In this document: positions 1-6,281 of the stretch, in pieces
How the letters are laid out: every line of letters starts with the position of its first letter
How positions within the stretch are numbered: position 1 is the stretch's first letter
Notes under the pieces: generated by a model
What the model was told of the DNA's origin: nothing
Database searches by the model: none
What the model saw: the letters and a program-made list of their open reading frames with translations, nothing else
From: CAYXFZ01 sp964464385
GTDB taxonomy: Bacteria > Planctomycetota > UBA1135
Length of the DNA: 6,281 nucleotides
Direction of reading: 5' to 3'
Assembly (NCBI GenBank): GCA_964464385.1
Contig: CAYXFZ010000106.1
Location: 1-6,281, forward strand
Translations under genes and position numbers: made by a program

Positions 1-1576
1 CTCGCCCGTTCCCTTCAAAGGCCAAAATGTGGGTGCAGATGCGATCCAAGAAATAGCGGTCGTGACTGACGATGAACATACAGCCGGGGTAGTGCTCGAT
101 GGCTTCTTCCAGGACACGCGTGGTTGGCAAATCCAGGTCGTTCGTGGGTTCGTCCAGGATGATGAGGTTGCCGCCGACACGGAGCATTTTGGCCAACTGC
201 ACTCGGTTGCGTTGCCCGCCAGACAGTTGACCCACTGTTTTCTCTTGGTCCGGACCCTTGAAGTTGAAGCGTGACACGTAGGCGCGACCCTGGATTTCGC
301 CGGCTCCGAAGGCAATGAATTCGTTGCCGTCCGTGATCTCCTCGAAAACGCTTCGGGAATCGTCCAGCTCGGCGCGCCGCTGATCCACAAAACAGATTTC
401 GATTGTGGAACCCCGCTCGATGGTGCCGGAGTCCTGGGTTTCCAGTTCGGCAATGATTTTCATGAGGGTGGTTTTGCCGGCACCGTTGGGGCCGACGACA
501 CCAACGATGGCGGCCTGAGGGAGATCCAGACTCAGGTCCTGGAAGAGAAGGTTGCCGTTGTATCCCTTGCTGATTTTGTCCAAATTCAGCACCTTGTTGC
601 CGAGGCGGGGACCGGCCGGAATCACGAGATCAATGTTTTCAGGCCGGAGTTGTTCCTGTTCGTCGCAGAGTTGGTCGTAGCGGTTGAGGCGGGCCTTGTT
701 TTTGCGGCCCCGAGCCTTGGGATTTTGACGCACCCAATCAAGTTCCTTGCGCAGACGTTTCTTGCGTTTCTCCTGACTCCGCTCACTCTGTCCCAATTCC
801 TTTTCCCGAGTTTCCAAGTAGGCGGAGTAATTTCCTTTGTAGGGTCGGGCCACTCCTCGGTCGAGTTCCAGCATCCAACTGGCGACATTGTCAAGGAAGT
901 AGCGGTCGTGCGTGATGACGATGACCAAGCCTTGATAGTTGGCCAAGTGGTGCTCCAACCAGGCTACCGTGCTGGCATCCAGGTGGTTGGTGGGTTCGTC
1001 CAAAAGCAGAATGTCCGGGGATTCGATGAGCGTTTTGCACAAGGCCACGCGCCGAGCCTCACCTCCGGAAAGCACGCTGCATTTGCGATCCATAGGAGGA
1101 AGCTGCAGGGCATCGGCGGCAATCTCTAGCAGACGGTCCACCTCCCACATGTCATGGGCATCAATTTCGTTTTGGAGGTGTTCGAATTCGGCCGACATCT
1201 TTTCCAACTTTTCCTCGTCGGTGACTTCGCCCATCAGGCCACAAATTTCGTTGTAGCGGTCCAATATTTTGTGAATATGAGCAACTGCCTCGGCCAAGAC
1301 CTCTTGCACGGTCAGGTCCGGCTCGAGATGGGGTTCCTGGGAGACATAGCCCAAAGATTTGCCATTCATGAGGATGCGCCGGCCCTCGAATTCCTCATCT
1401 GCACCGGCGAGGATGCGCATCAAGGTGGATTTGCCAGACCCGTTGGCACCAATCACGCCAATCTTGGCATCGGCAAAAAATGCAAGCGTCACATCCTTGA
1501 GCGCCTGGTGACGTTCATAGAACTTGCTCACCCCAATGACTTGTAGGGCGTATTCAGCCGGTGTTTCCGTGGCCAT
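1..1576 (-). CDS. ettA: Energy-dependent translational throttle protein EttA (ABC-F ATPase), 3' end cut by window edge
   Basis: EttA is a soluble ABC-F ATPase. In E. coli it binds the ribosomal E site and couples entry into elongation to the ATP/ADP ratio. Reading the minus strand gives 525 residues with no stop before the left edge; E. coli EttA has 555, so roughly 30 residues are missing. There are two ABC cassettes. The first has Walker A at 43-51 (GANGSGKST), Q80, signature LSGGE at 169-173 and Walker B DEPTNHLD at 193-200. The second has Walker A at 362-370 (GPNGAGKTT), Q399, LSGGQ at 451-455 and DEPTNDLD at 475-482. Both catalytic glutamates (E194, E476) are present. A helical insertion near 95-150 fits the EttA arm, and the basic linker at about 250-310 fits the P-site tRNA-interaction motif. 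The stretches IPAGPRLGNKV (319-329) and SRFNFKGPDQ (435-444) are close to E. coli EttA and separate it from Uup or YheS. The ATG at 1576-1574 is the only possible start, because an in-frame TAG lies at 1591-1589 with no start codon between. I see no clear Shine-Dalgarno. The gene diverges from the regulator gene. Confidence 0.95.
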   Translation of the reverse strand, partial: MATETPAEYALQVIGVSKFYERHQALKDVTLAFFADAKIGVIGANGSGKSTLMRILAGADEEFEGRRILMNGKSLGYVSQEPHLEPDLTVQEVLAEAVAHIHKILDRYNEICGLMGEVTDEEKLEKMSAEFEHLQNEIDAHDMWEVDRLLEIAADALQLPPMDRKCSVLSGGEARRVALCKTLIESPDILLLDEPTNHLDASTVAWLEHHLANYQGLVIVITHDRYFLDNVASWMLELDRGVARPYKGNYSAYLETREKELGQSERSQEKRKKRLRKELDWVRQNPKARGRKNKARLNRYDQLCDEQEQLRPENIDLVIPAGPRLGNKVLNLDKISKGYNGNLLFQDLSLDLPQAAIVGVVGPNGAGKTTLMKIIAELETQDSGTIERGSTIEICFVDQRRAELDDSRSVFEEITDGNEFIAFGAGEIQGRAYVSRFNFKGPDQEKTVGQLSGGQRNRVQLAKMLRVGGNLIILDEPTNDLDLPTTRVLEEAIEHYPGCMFIVSHDRYFLDRICTHILAFEGNGR

Positions 1577-1610
1577 GGACCGGGCATTCTAGCCGGGATA
1601 GGCCCCTGCA

Positions 1611-1639
1611 TTGGCGGCATCTTGGTTGTGGCTCAAAAT
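1611..1639 (+). promoter_or_regulatory. Candidate sigma-70-type promoter for the regulator-kinase pair
   Basis: A -35-like TTGGCG at 1611-1616 and a -10-like CAAAAT at 1634-1639 are separated by exactly 17 bases. Each matches the consensus at four of six positions. Transcription would begin near 1646, giving a leader of about 40 bases before the TTG at 1685. The site lies in the only noncoding gap upstream of the two plus-strand genes, which supports it by position. The match is moderate, and the -10 consensus for this organism is unknown. Confidence 0.3.
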
Positions 1640-1673
1640 GCCTAGCGGGAGGAAGCGGAACCGAAGGGGGATT

Positions 1674-1678
1674 GGAGG
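1674..1678 (+). promoter_or_regulatory. Strong Shine-Dalgarno sequence that favours a TTG start
   Basis: GGAGG sits six bases upstream of the TTG at 1685-1687, which is near-ideal spacing. The next in-frame start, ATG at 1694-1696, would be 15 bases away, which is too far. The AGGA just before that ATG is almost adjacent to it and too close. This decides the start of the regulator gene in favour of TTG. Confidence 0.65.
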
Positions 1679-1684
1679 CTAGAC

Positions 1685-3571
1685 TTGGCAGGAATGGAAC
1701 CGCTCCGGCTTTCCATCGAGCGTGACGGCAAGCGCACCGAAATGACTCTGGAAGGGGACACCCTCCTCCTGGGGCGCGGGTCCGACTGTGATCTGTGTTT
1801 GGATGATGCCAAGGCCTCTCGCCACCATTGTCGTCTTGAACGACTTGGCGGAGAGTTGTTTCTGGTGGACCTGGATTCCGCCAACGGTACCTGGATCGAG
1901 AACGAACGGATTGATCGTCGACCCTTGGCTTTCGGAGAGTCATTCACCGTAGGCTCGACCCACTTCCATGTGGTGTCTGGGGGACCCGAGGCCCTGGACG
2001 CAACCTTGCTGGGTCAGGACGGGGATGGTTTGCAAACCCTGCGCACCATGCTCGCGGTCCTTCGGGTCTTCGGGGGCGAGGATGATTTTCAACATCTTGC
2101 CGCCTTGACGGTGGACACCGCGGTCTCCTTGACCCGTGCGGAGCGTGGCTTTCTGTTCCTTTACGCCCAAGGTCAGACCACCCTTGCTCTGGGCCGGAAT
2201 TTCGCCCGCGAGGAAGTGCCCGCACCAGAAAGAAAAATTTCTGCCACCCTGCTGGAAAGGGCCCTCGCCTCGGCACGGCCCCTCCTTCTTCGGGATGCCG
2301 CTTCCGATGGCGAGTTCGCCGGCGTTCAGAGTGTCCAGGAGTTGGGCCTTCGCTCTTTGCTGGCCGCTCCCCTCCGTCATCGCGGCGAAGTTCTGGGCCT
2401 GTTGTTGGTGGATCACCGCTTGGCCGGTGGCGCCCTTCGTAGCGAAGATCGAGAGTTGTTGGGGGGCTTGGCCGGGGCCGATGCTGATGCTGTGGCGGCG
2501 GCCACCGAGAGGGCCGAAAATGGCCGCCTTCGTCGCAAGGTCTCTCGTTTACGACGAGATTTGGGCAGGCGGGTTTCGCTCGAGGAAAAACCGGGCACGA
2601 TCCAACAGCGTTTTCCGGGAATCATTGGTTCCTCTTCCTGTTTGGAGGACGTGTTGCATCGTTCCGAACAGGTCATGGGGAGCGAAGTTTCCGTTCTGAT
2701 TCAAGGCGAATCGGGAACGGGCAAGGAACTTCTTGCGCGGGCGGTGCATTTTGGTTCGCCGCGCGCGGGTCAACCGTTGGTGGTGGAAAATTGCGGTGCT
2801 TTGCCGGACACCTTGCTGGAATCCGAGCTTTTTGGTCATGTCAAGGGTGCATTTACGGGTGCGGATCGCAACAAAGCCGGTCGTTTCGAGGAGGCCGATG
2901 GCGGCACCTTGTTTTTGGATGAAGTCGGCGAAATGTCCGCCGCCATGCAACAAAGACTCCTACGGGTCTTGCAAGATGGTGAAGTGCGTCGCTTGGGTTC
3001 GGAAAAAGTTCAGCGGGTGGATGTGCGCGTAATTGCTGCCACGCATTGTGATCTGATGGAGGAAGTCGCCGCCGGTCGCTTTCGGGAGGATCTTTACTAT
3101 CGGCTGAAAGTGGTTTTGTTGGAAATGCCTCCTTTGCGCGAGCGGGATCAGGACATTCAGCTCCTGGCTGAACATTTCCTGGCCACCGAGGCGGAAAATC
3201 TGCAGCGTCCTTTGCGTCCCTTGAGTCCCCCAGCTTTGGCCCGCTTGTACGCTCACCCCTGGCCCGGCAATGTTCGTCAATTGCGGAATGAAATCAAGCG
3301 TTTGCTTCTTCTTGGTGAGGGAGAGATTACGGAAGAGGATTTGTCGCCCGAACTTTTGGAGGATGGCGGCCAAGGATCCTCGGGTGGCACCCTGCCAGAG
3401 CAAGTGGAGCAGTTGGAAAGGAGCGTGATTGGTGCGGCTCTGCGTCGCTATCGAGGGAACCGTTCGCGGGCTGCTGAGGCCCTGGGTTTGACGCGTTACA
3501 CCTTGGCGCGGAAGGCCGAGAAGTTGGGTTTGTTGAATTCGGATGGACCGGATTCGGGTGCCGCTCCTTGA
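1685..3571 (+). CDS. Sigma-54-dependent transcriptional activator, FHA-GAF-AAA+-Fis HTH
   Basis: This 628-residue protein is a bacterial enhancer-binding protein; such proteins use ATP hydrolysis to open sigma-54 promoters. Domains in order: an N-terminal FHA domain (about 5-98) with its phosphothreonine-pocket signature intact (GR at 30-31, SRHH at 45-48, NG at 67-68); a GAF-type sensor (about 118-272); a short arginine-rich, probably coiled-coil linker (275-300); the AAA+ domain (about 310-545); and a Fis-type helix-turn-helix (about 575-615). The AAA+ domain has Walker A GESGTGKE at 341-348, the sigma-54 contact loop GAFTGA at 388-393, Walker B at 407-413 ending in D412-E413, FREDLYYRL at 466-474, PPLRER at 482-487 and WPGNVRQL at 526-533. 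All key motifs are intact, so it should be a working activator. It has no receiver domain, so input would come through FHA or GAF rather than a histidine kinase. TTG at 1685 is preferred because of the GGAGG at 1674-1678; ATG at 1694 would remove only three residues. The kinase gene follows with a four-base overlap, so FHA recognition of a phosphorylated partner is the natural inference. Target genes are not visible here. Confidence 0.93.
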   Translation: MAGMEPLRLSIERDGKRTEMTLEGDTLLLGRGSDCDLCLDDAKASRHHCRLERLGGELFLVDLDSANGTWIENERIDRRPLAFGESFTVGSTHFHVVSGGPEALDATLLGQDGDGLQTLRTMLAVLRVFGGEDDFQHLAALTVDTAVSLTRAERGFLFLYAQGQTTLALGRNFAREEVPAPERKISATLLERALASARPLLLRDAASDGEFAGVQSVQELGLRSLLAAPLRHRGEVLGLLLVDHRLAGGALRSEDRELLGGLAGADADAVAAATERAENGRLRRKVSRLRRDLGRRVSLEEKPGTIQQRFPGIIGSSSCLEDVLHRSEQVMGSEVSVLIQGESGTGKELLARAVHFGSPRAGQPLVVENCGALPDTLLESELFGHVKGAFTGADRNKAGRFEEADGGTLFLDEVGEMSAAMQQRLLRVLQDGEVRRLGSEKVQRVDVRVIAATHCDLMEEVAAGRFREDLYYRLKVVLLEMPPLRERDQDIQLLAEHFLATEAENLQRPLRPLSPPALARLYAHPWPGNVRQLRNEIKRLLLLGEGEITEEDLSPELLEDGGQGSSGGTLPEQVEQLERSVIGAALRRYRGNRSRAAEALGLTRYTLARKAEKLGLLNSDGPDSGAAP

Positions 3572-5928
3572 GCTTTCCCGAACTCCCTCCCGGCTGGACC
3601 TTGGTGCGCTCCTTGGGGCGGTCTTCCGTTTCCGATGTGGTCTTGGTCCGCGATGCCGAGGGTCGTGCTCGGGCCCTCAAAATTTTACGTCCGCAAGTGG
3701 CGGGGGATCCACGGATTTTGGCCCGTTGGCGTCGCGAGGCACGGCTTCTGGAGGAAATTGAGCACCCCAATCTGGTGCGATCCCATGGCACCCTGGAGTT
3801 GGGGGATCGGCTTGGATTGCTCCTGGAATACATCGAGGGACCCAATCTCCGCCAACGGTTGGATCAAGGTCCTTTGGGATGGGAGGAGGTGGCTCGGATC
3901 GGTATACAAGTTGCCCGTGCCCTGGAAAGCCTGCATCGGCATGGCACAGTGCACCGGGACGTCAAGCCGCACAATATTTTGATGCACCCCCGGCGGGGGG
4001 CCGTCTTGGCCGACTTGGGTCTGGTTCGCTCGCGGGAGGATCCTTCCTTGACCCGGCAGGGTGCAGCTTTGGGTTCACCCGCTTACATGAGTCCGGAACA
4101 GGCCCGAGATCCCAGTGCCACCGGGCCGGAGGGGGATGTGTATTCCCTAGGGGCGACCTTGCACCACGCCCTCTCTGGAGAACCACCCTTCTTGGGCCGG
4201 GGCATTGGCGAGGTGATTCACCGGGTCTTGCATGAAGATCCCGAACCCTTGCCGGAAGATCTTCCCGAAGGGCTCCGTGAGGTCTTGGCGGCGGCCATGG
4301 ATAAGGATCCCGATCGCCGTTACGCCCGAGCCCAGGATTTTCGCTCGGACCTGGTCCGCGTCTTGACCGGCCAAGCGCCCCGCACATGGACCCGGGCACG
4401 CCGTCGCCAATTGCGAATCTGGGTGGGAGTTCCGGCGGCCCTCCTTCTGCTTGTTGGTGCGATTTGGTATCGGACGACTCCGCCAGCAACTCCCACAGTC
4501 CCACTTGCGGTATCGGTCCCAATTCGGGAGTCCATTGCCAAGGACGAACGTCCCCTTCCAGAACCTCCCGTTCCTTTGGTGGATCTTGCGTTCTGGTTTT
4601 CCGAGCAGGAAAAGGAGTTCCTGGTCTTTTTTGGTGCCGACCAACTGCGCCGTGCCGCGGAAACTTTGCAAGCCTTGCCCCAACTCCCCAACTTGGCATC
4701 CGCAACCGAACCCGAAAAAGCGCAACATCGGACTTGGTTGCTGGGTTTGCAGCGTCGCCTTGCTCAGCGCGGCGAAGATGTTGCCATCCTTGCAGAGGGC
4801 ATCCTCAATACGCACCGGGCTGAGTTTTTGTCCCGCTTGGAATCAGAACAATTTCAGGACCCGAGCTCCTTTCGGGATGAAGTGGAGCGGGCGTGGGTGG
4901 ATCGGCAACTGCCGGTGCTGGATCTTCCTCTGTTTCCCGGTAGTGCGGATCCCCGGCGTCAACTTGCCTCCGTCGTACAGGCCCTACAAGTGACCGTGGA
5001 CCGACGCTTGGCCCAGCGTGCGCAGCGGGCGTTTCCCGCCAAACGGAAACAAGTCCATGAGGCTCTTTTGGCTGGGCGACTGCAGGATGCCCGGTTGGCC
5101 TGGGCGGCCGTGGACCGGGAACTGCTCGCCTGGTCGCCGGAGGCCCTGCGCGAGGAGTTGCGCATGCAGGCTCTGGCAGGATTCGGGGTCGAAGAGTTGT
5201 ACCGCACCCCACTGGCCCGGCTGGAACCCCGGTTGGGTAAAGACCCTTCCTCCCGCGCTTGGTTGAGCGCGCATCTGGCCTGGTGCCGAGGGGACTTGCT
5301 GGGAGCCTTGCAGCGCATGCGTCCCCTCATGGCAGAGAAGTTGGCGGGGGAGCGAGATCCGGAGTTTTGGGTTGCGGAATGGGAGCGGGAGTTGCAGCAA
5401 GTGGTTCCGCAAGCGGCCGTCGCCCGCGAGCCGGCCACCAATCCACCTCCCTTGGATTTCGTGTCCTTGTTGATGGCGGATTGGCAGCGAGCGCATCCGG
5501 AGGCTTTGGTGGAGCGCCGAGGACAGGGGATCGAAGTCACCTGGGTGCGCCCGGATTTTGGCCGGGCATGGCGGCGGAGTTTGAATTGGGATCGACGCCA
5601 GTGGACCTTGCAGTCCTGGGGGCTCTTGTGGGAGTTGGCCGAAGGGAATGTGCCGCCAAGATTGCTTCGGATCATGGGGGAGGTGGAGTTGCGGCGGGAA
5701 TCTCCCCACGCCGTTCCCGTTCTCCGGGTGCAGGGTCGCACGCGTGAGGGTTTTGGGATTCAGGCCGGAGTGCCCCAGGACTTGGTTTGGGAAGAAGGGA
5801 GACTCTGGTTGGATGGCTTGGACGTTGGGGTCCTGGATCCTCCCCAGGGGACTCGTTTGGTGCTCGAGGCCGAGGCCATTCCGGGCTTTGTGGCCGAAAA
5901 GTTTTGGATTCGAGTGGTTCCTCAGTAG
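3568..5928 (+). CDS. Membrane-anchored Hanks-type Ser/Thr protein kinase with a large uncharacterised extracytoplasmic region
   Basis: This 786-residue protein has a cytoplasmic kinase domain (about 10-268), a basic juxtamembrane stretch (272-283), one membrane helix (about 284-300), a proline-rich spacer (305-337) and about 450 further residues outside. Basic residues before the helix place the kinase inside. Kinase landmarks are the ATP lysine K38 (ALKIL), the alpha-C glutamate E57, the catalytic loop HRDVKPHN (129-136), metal-binding DLG at 149-151 (DFG in most kinases; DLG is common in bacteria), GSPAYMSPEQ at 169-178, D190 and R251. The glycine-rich loop is degenerate: G17 is kept but the next two glycines are serines (S19, S22). 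Candidate activation-loop phosphosites are S160 and T162. There are no PASTA, WD40 or TPR repeats. Residues 340-615 look mainly helical; 628-786 look beta-rich and include a tryptophan-rich stretch (659-688). I do not recognise either part. The TTG start overlaps the regulator's stop (TTGA), with no strong Shine-Dalgarno, suggesting translational coupling. The next in-frame start (TTG at 3601) would cut into the first kinase strand. Confidence 0.92.
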   Translation: MSFPELPPGWTLVRSLGRSSVSDVVLVRDAEGRARALKILRPQVAGDPRILARWRREARLLEEIEHPNLVRSHGTLELGDRLGLLLEYIEGPNLRQRLDQGPLGWEEVARIGIQVARALESLHRHGTVHRDVKPHNILMHPRRGAVLADLGLVRSREDPSLTRQGAALGSPAYMSPEQARDPSATGPEGDVYSLGATLHHALSGEPPFLGRGIGEVIHRVLHEDPEPLPEDLPEGLREVLAAAMDKDPDRRYARAQDFRSDLVRVLTGQAPRTWTRARRRQLRIWVGVPAALLLLVGAIWYRTTPPATPTVPLAVSVPIRESIAKDERPLPEPPVPLVDLAFWFSEQEKEFLVFFGADQLRRAAETLQALPQLPNLASATEPEKAQHRTWLLGLQRRLAQRGEDVAILAEGILNTHRAEFLSRLESEQFQDPSSFRDEVERAWVDRQLPVLDLPLFPGSADPRRQLASVVQALQVTVDRRLAQRAQRAFPAKRKQVHEALLAGRLQDARLAWAAVDRELLAWSPEALREELRMQALAGFGVEELYRTPLARLEPRLGKDPSSRAWLSAHLAWCRGDLLGALQRMRPLMAEKLAGERDPEFWVAEWERELQQVVPQAAVAREPATNPPPLDFVSLLMADWQRAHPEALVERRGQGIEVTWVRPDFGRAWRRSLNWDRRQWTLQSWGLLWELAEGNVPPRLLRIMGEVELRRESPHAVPVLRVQGRTREGFGIQAGVPQDLVWEEGRLWLDGLDVGVLDPPQGTRLVLEAEAIPGFVAEKFWIRVVPQ

Positions 5929-5931
5929 GGA

Positions 5932-6281
5932 CTATGCACTTTCCTCCAACGGCCCCAATTTTCGAGTGCTTGCCGGCAGGTAGAACACGGCCGGCAGAAT
6001 GGCAACACCCATCACCGCGAAAATTCCGGTGCCGTGAAGCCCGAACCATCCCAACGCTTCCTTCAAGAGACTCGCTCCCAGGATGCACACCCAATCCAGG
6101 GCCTGACTGGAAGCCAAAATGCACCCCGCAAGGGCCGGCGCCGGCGCCCCTTGGATTCTGACCTTGAGGGGTACGAGATAAAACCCCATGCAGAAATTTC
6201 CTGCCATGGAAAGGAGCCAGACCAGCCAGGGCAGGGGTGGAACGCAACTCACGGCAACAAAGGCCACGCACATTCCCAATC
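5932..6281 (-). CDS. C-terminal end of an MFS-type membrane transporter, LplT-like (5' end beyond window)
   Basis: The minus strand is open from the right edge to a TAG at 5934-5932, giving 115 residues of a hydrophobic protein. About three to four membrane segments are visible. In the visible fragment they lie near residues 4-30, 33-60 (weaker), 62-80 and 82-100, followed by a short polar tail. The pattern GFYLVPLKVRIQ (32-43), followed by a helix with small residues and Ser-Ser-Gln, resembles the C-terminal half of LplT. LplT is the MFS lysophospholipid flippase; it has a matching stretch (FVVPLNALLQ) in the equivalent place. In some bacteria this MFS unit is fused to an acyltransferase downstream. 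Here the stop comes right after the last helix, so no such fusion follows. A TTG at 6279 and an ATG at 6273 are in frame, but the fragment begins mid-fold, so the true start is almost certainly outside the window. The membrane protein call is firm; the LplT assignment is moderate and another MFS family is possible. Confidence 0.6.
   Translation of the reverse strand, partial: LGMCVAFVAVSCVPPLPWLVWLLSMAGNFCMGFYLVPLKVRIQGAPAPALAGCILASSQALDWVCILGASLLKEALGWFGLHGTGIFAVMGVAILPAVFYLPASTRKLGPLEESA

Noticed and set aside
650..1129. Open plus-strand frame of 159 codons opposite ettA, with a hydrophobic start
   Set aside because: It is the complement of the clearly homologous EttA coding sequence. The hydrophobic run is the antisense of the charged EttA linker.
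1629..1641. Possible sigma-54 (-24/-12) promoter in the divergent region
   Set aside because: A GG and a GC element are present, but only 8 bases separate them instead of the required 10, and the flanking consensus is poor.
3962..4705. Open minus-strand frame of 247 codons opposite the kinase gene
   Set aside because: It lies wholly inside the kinase gene, and its protein is low-complexity, rich in Pro, Arg and Gly with no recognisable domain. This is expected from the complement of GC-rich coding sequence.
4959..5741. Open minus-strand frame of 260 codons opposite the outer domain of the kinase
   Set aside because: It is a shadow of the plus-strand gene with Ser/Arg-rich composition and no domain. 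A second overlapping open frame (4984-5709) shows that openness here is compositional.
5971..5996. Inverted repeat TGCCGGC / GCCGGCA with a 12-base loop, considered as a terminator
   Set aside because: It lies inside the transporter coding region, has no T-run on either side, and GCCGGC is self-palindromic and common in GC-rich DNA.
6137..6148. GC palindrome (GGCGCC repeated twice)
   Set aside because: It encodes a Gly-Ala-Pro-Ala-Pro stretch in the transporter and is explained by codon content.

Overview
The window is a dense bacterial chromosomal segment with four protein-coding genes, two of them cut by the window edges. By eye it is GC-rich, around 60%. Two genes probably start at TTG. 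The pairing of a eukaryotic-type Ser/Thr kinase with an FHA-domain sigma-54 activator suggests a lineage rich in such signalling, such as Planctomycetota or Myxococcota-like bacteria. The sequence alone does not settle the phylum. I see no RNA genes, insertion sequences, CRISPR arrays or long repeats.

Layout. (1) 1-1576, minus strand: most of an ettA gene, encoding the ABC-F translation factor EttA; its last few dozen codons lie beyond the left edge. (2) 1577-1684: a 108-base divergent intergenic region with a plausible sigma-70-type promoter and a strong Shine-Dalgarno sequence for the rightward genes. (3) 1685-3571, plus strand: a 628-residue sigma-54 activator with the order FHA, GAF, AAA+ with GAFTGA, Fis-type helix-turn-helix. 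(4) 3568-5928, plus strand: a 786-residue membrane-anchored Hanks-type Ser/Thr kinase whose start overlaps the regulator's stop by four bases. It has a large C-terminal extracytoplasmic region of no recognised family. (5) 5932-6281, minus strand: the C-terminal end of an MFS-type membrane protein resembling the lysophospholipid transporter LplT. It converges on the kinase gene with three bases between the stop codons.

How the genes may work together. The regulator and kinase look like one two-gene transcription unit. A reasonable but unproven model is that the kinase senses something outside the cytoplasmic membrane and phosphorylates a cytoplasmic protein. The regulator's phosphothreonine-binding FHA domain would read that mark, and the AAA+ domain would then open sigma-54 promoters elsewhere. 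The kinase keeps its catalytic residues but has a degenerate glycine-rich loop, so its activity should not be assumed. The flanking ettA and transporter genes are on the opposite strand and show no obvious functional link.
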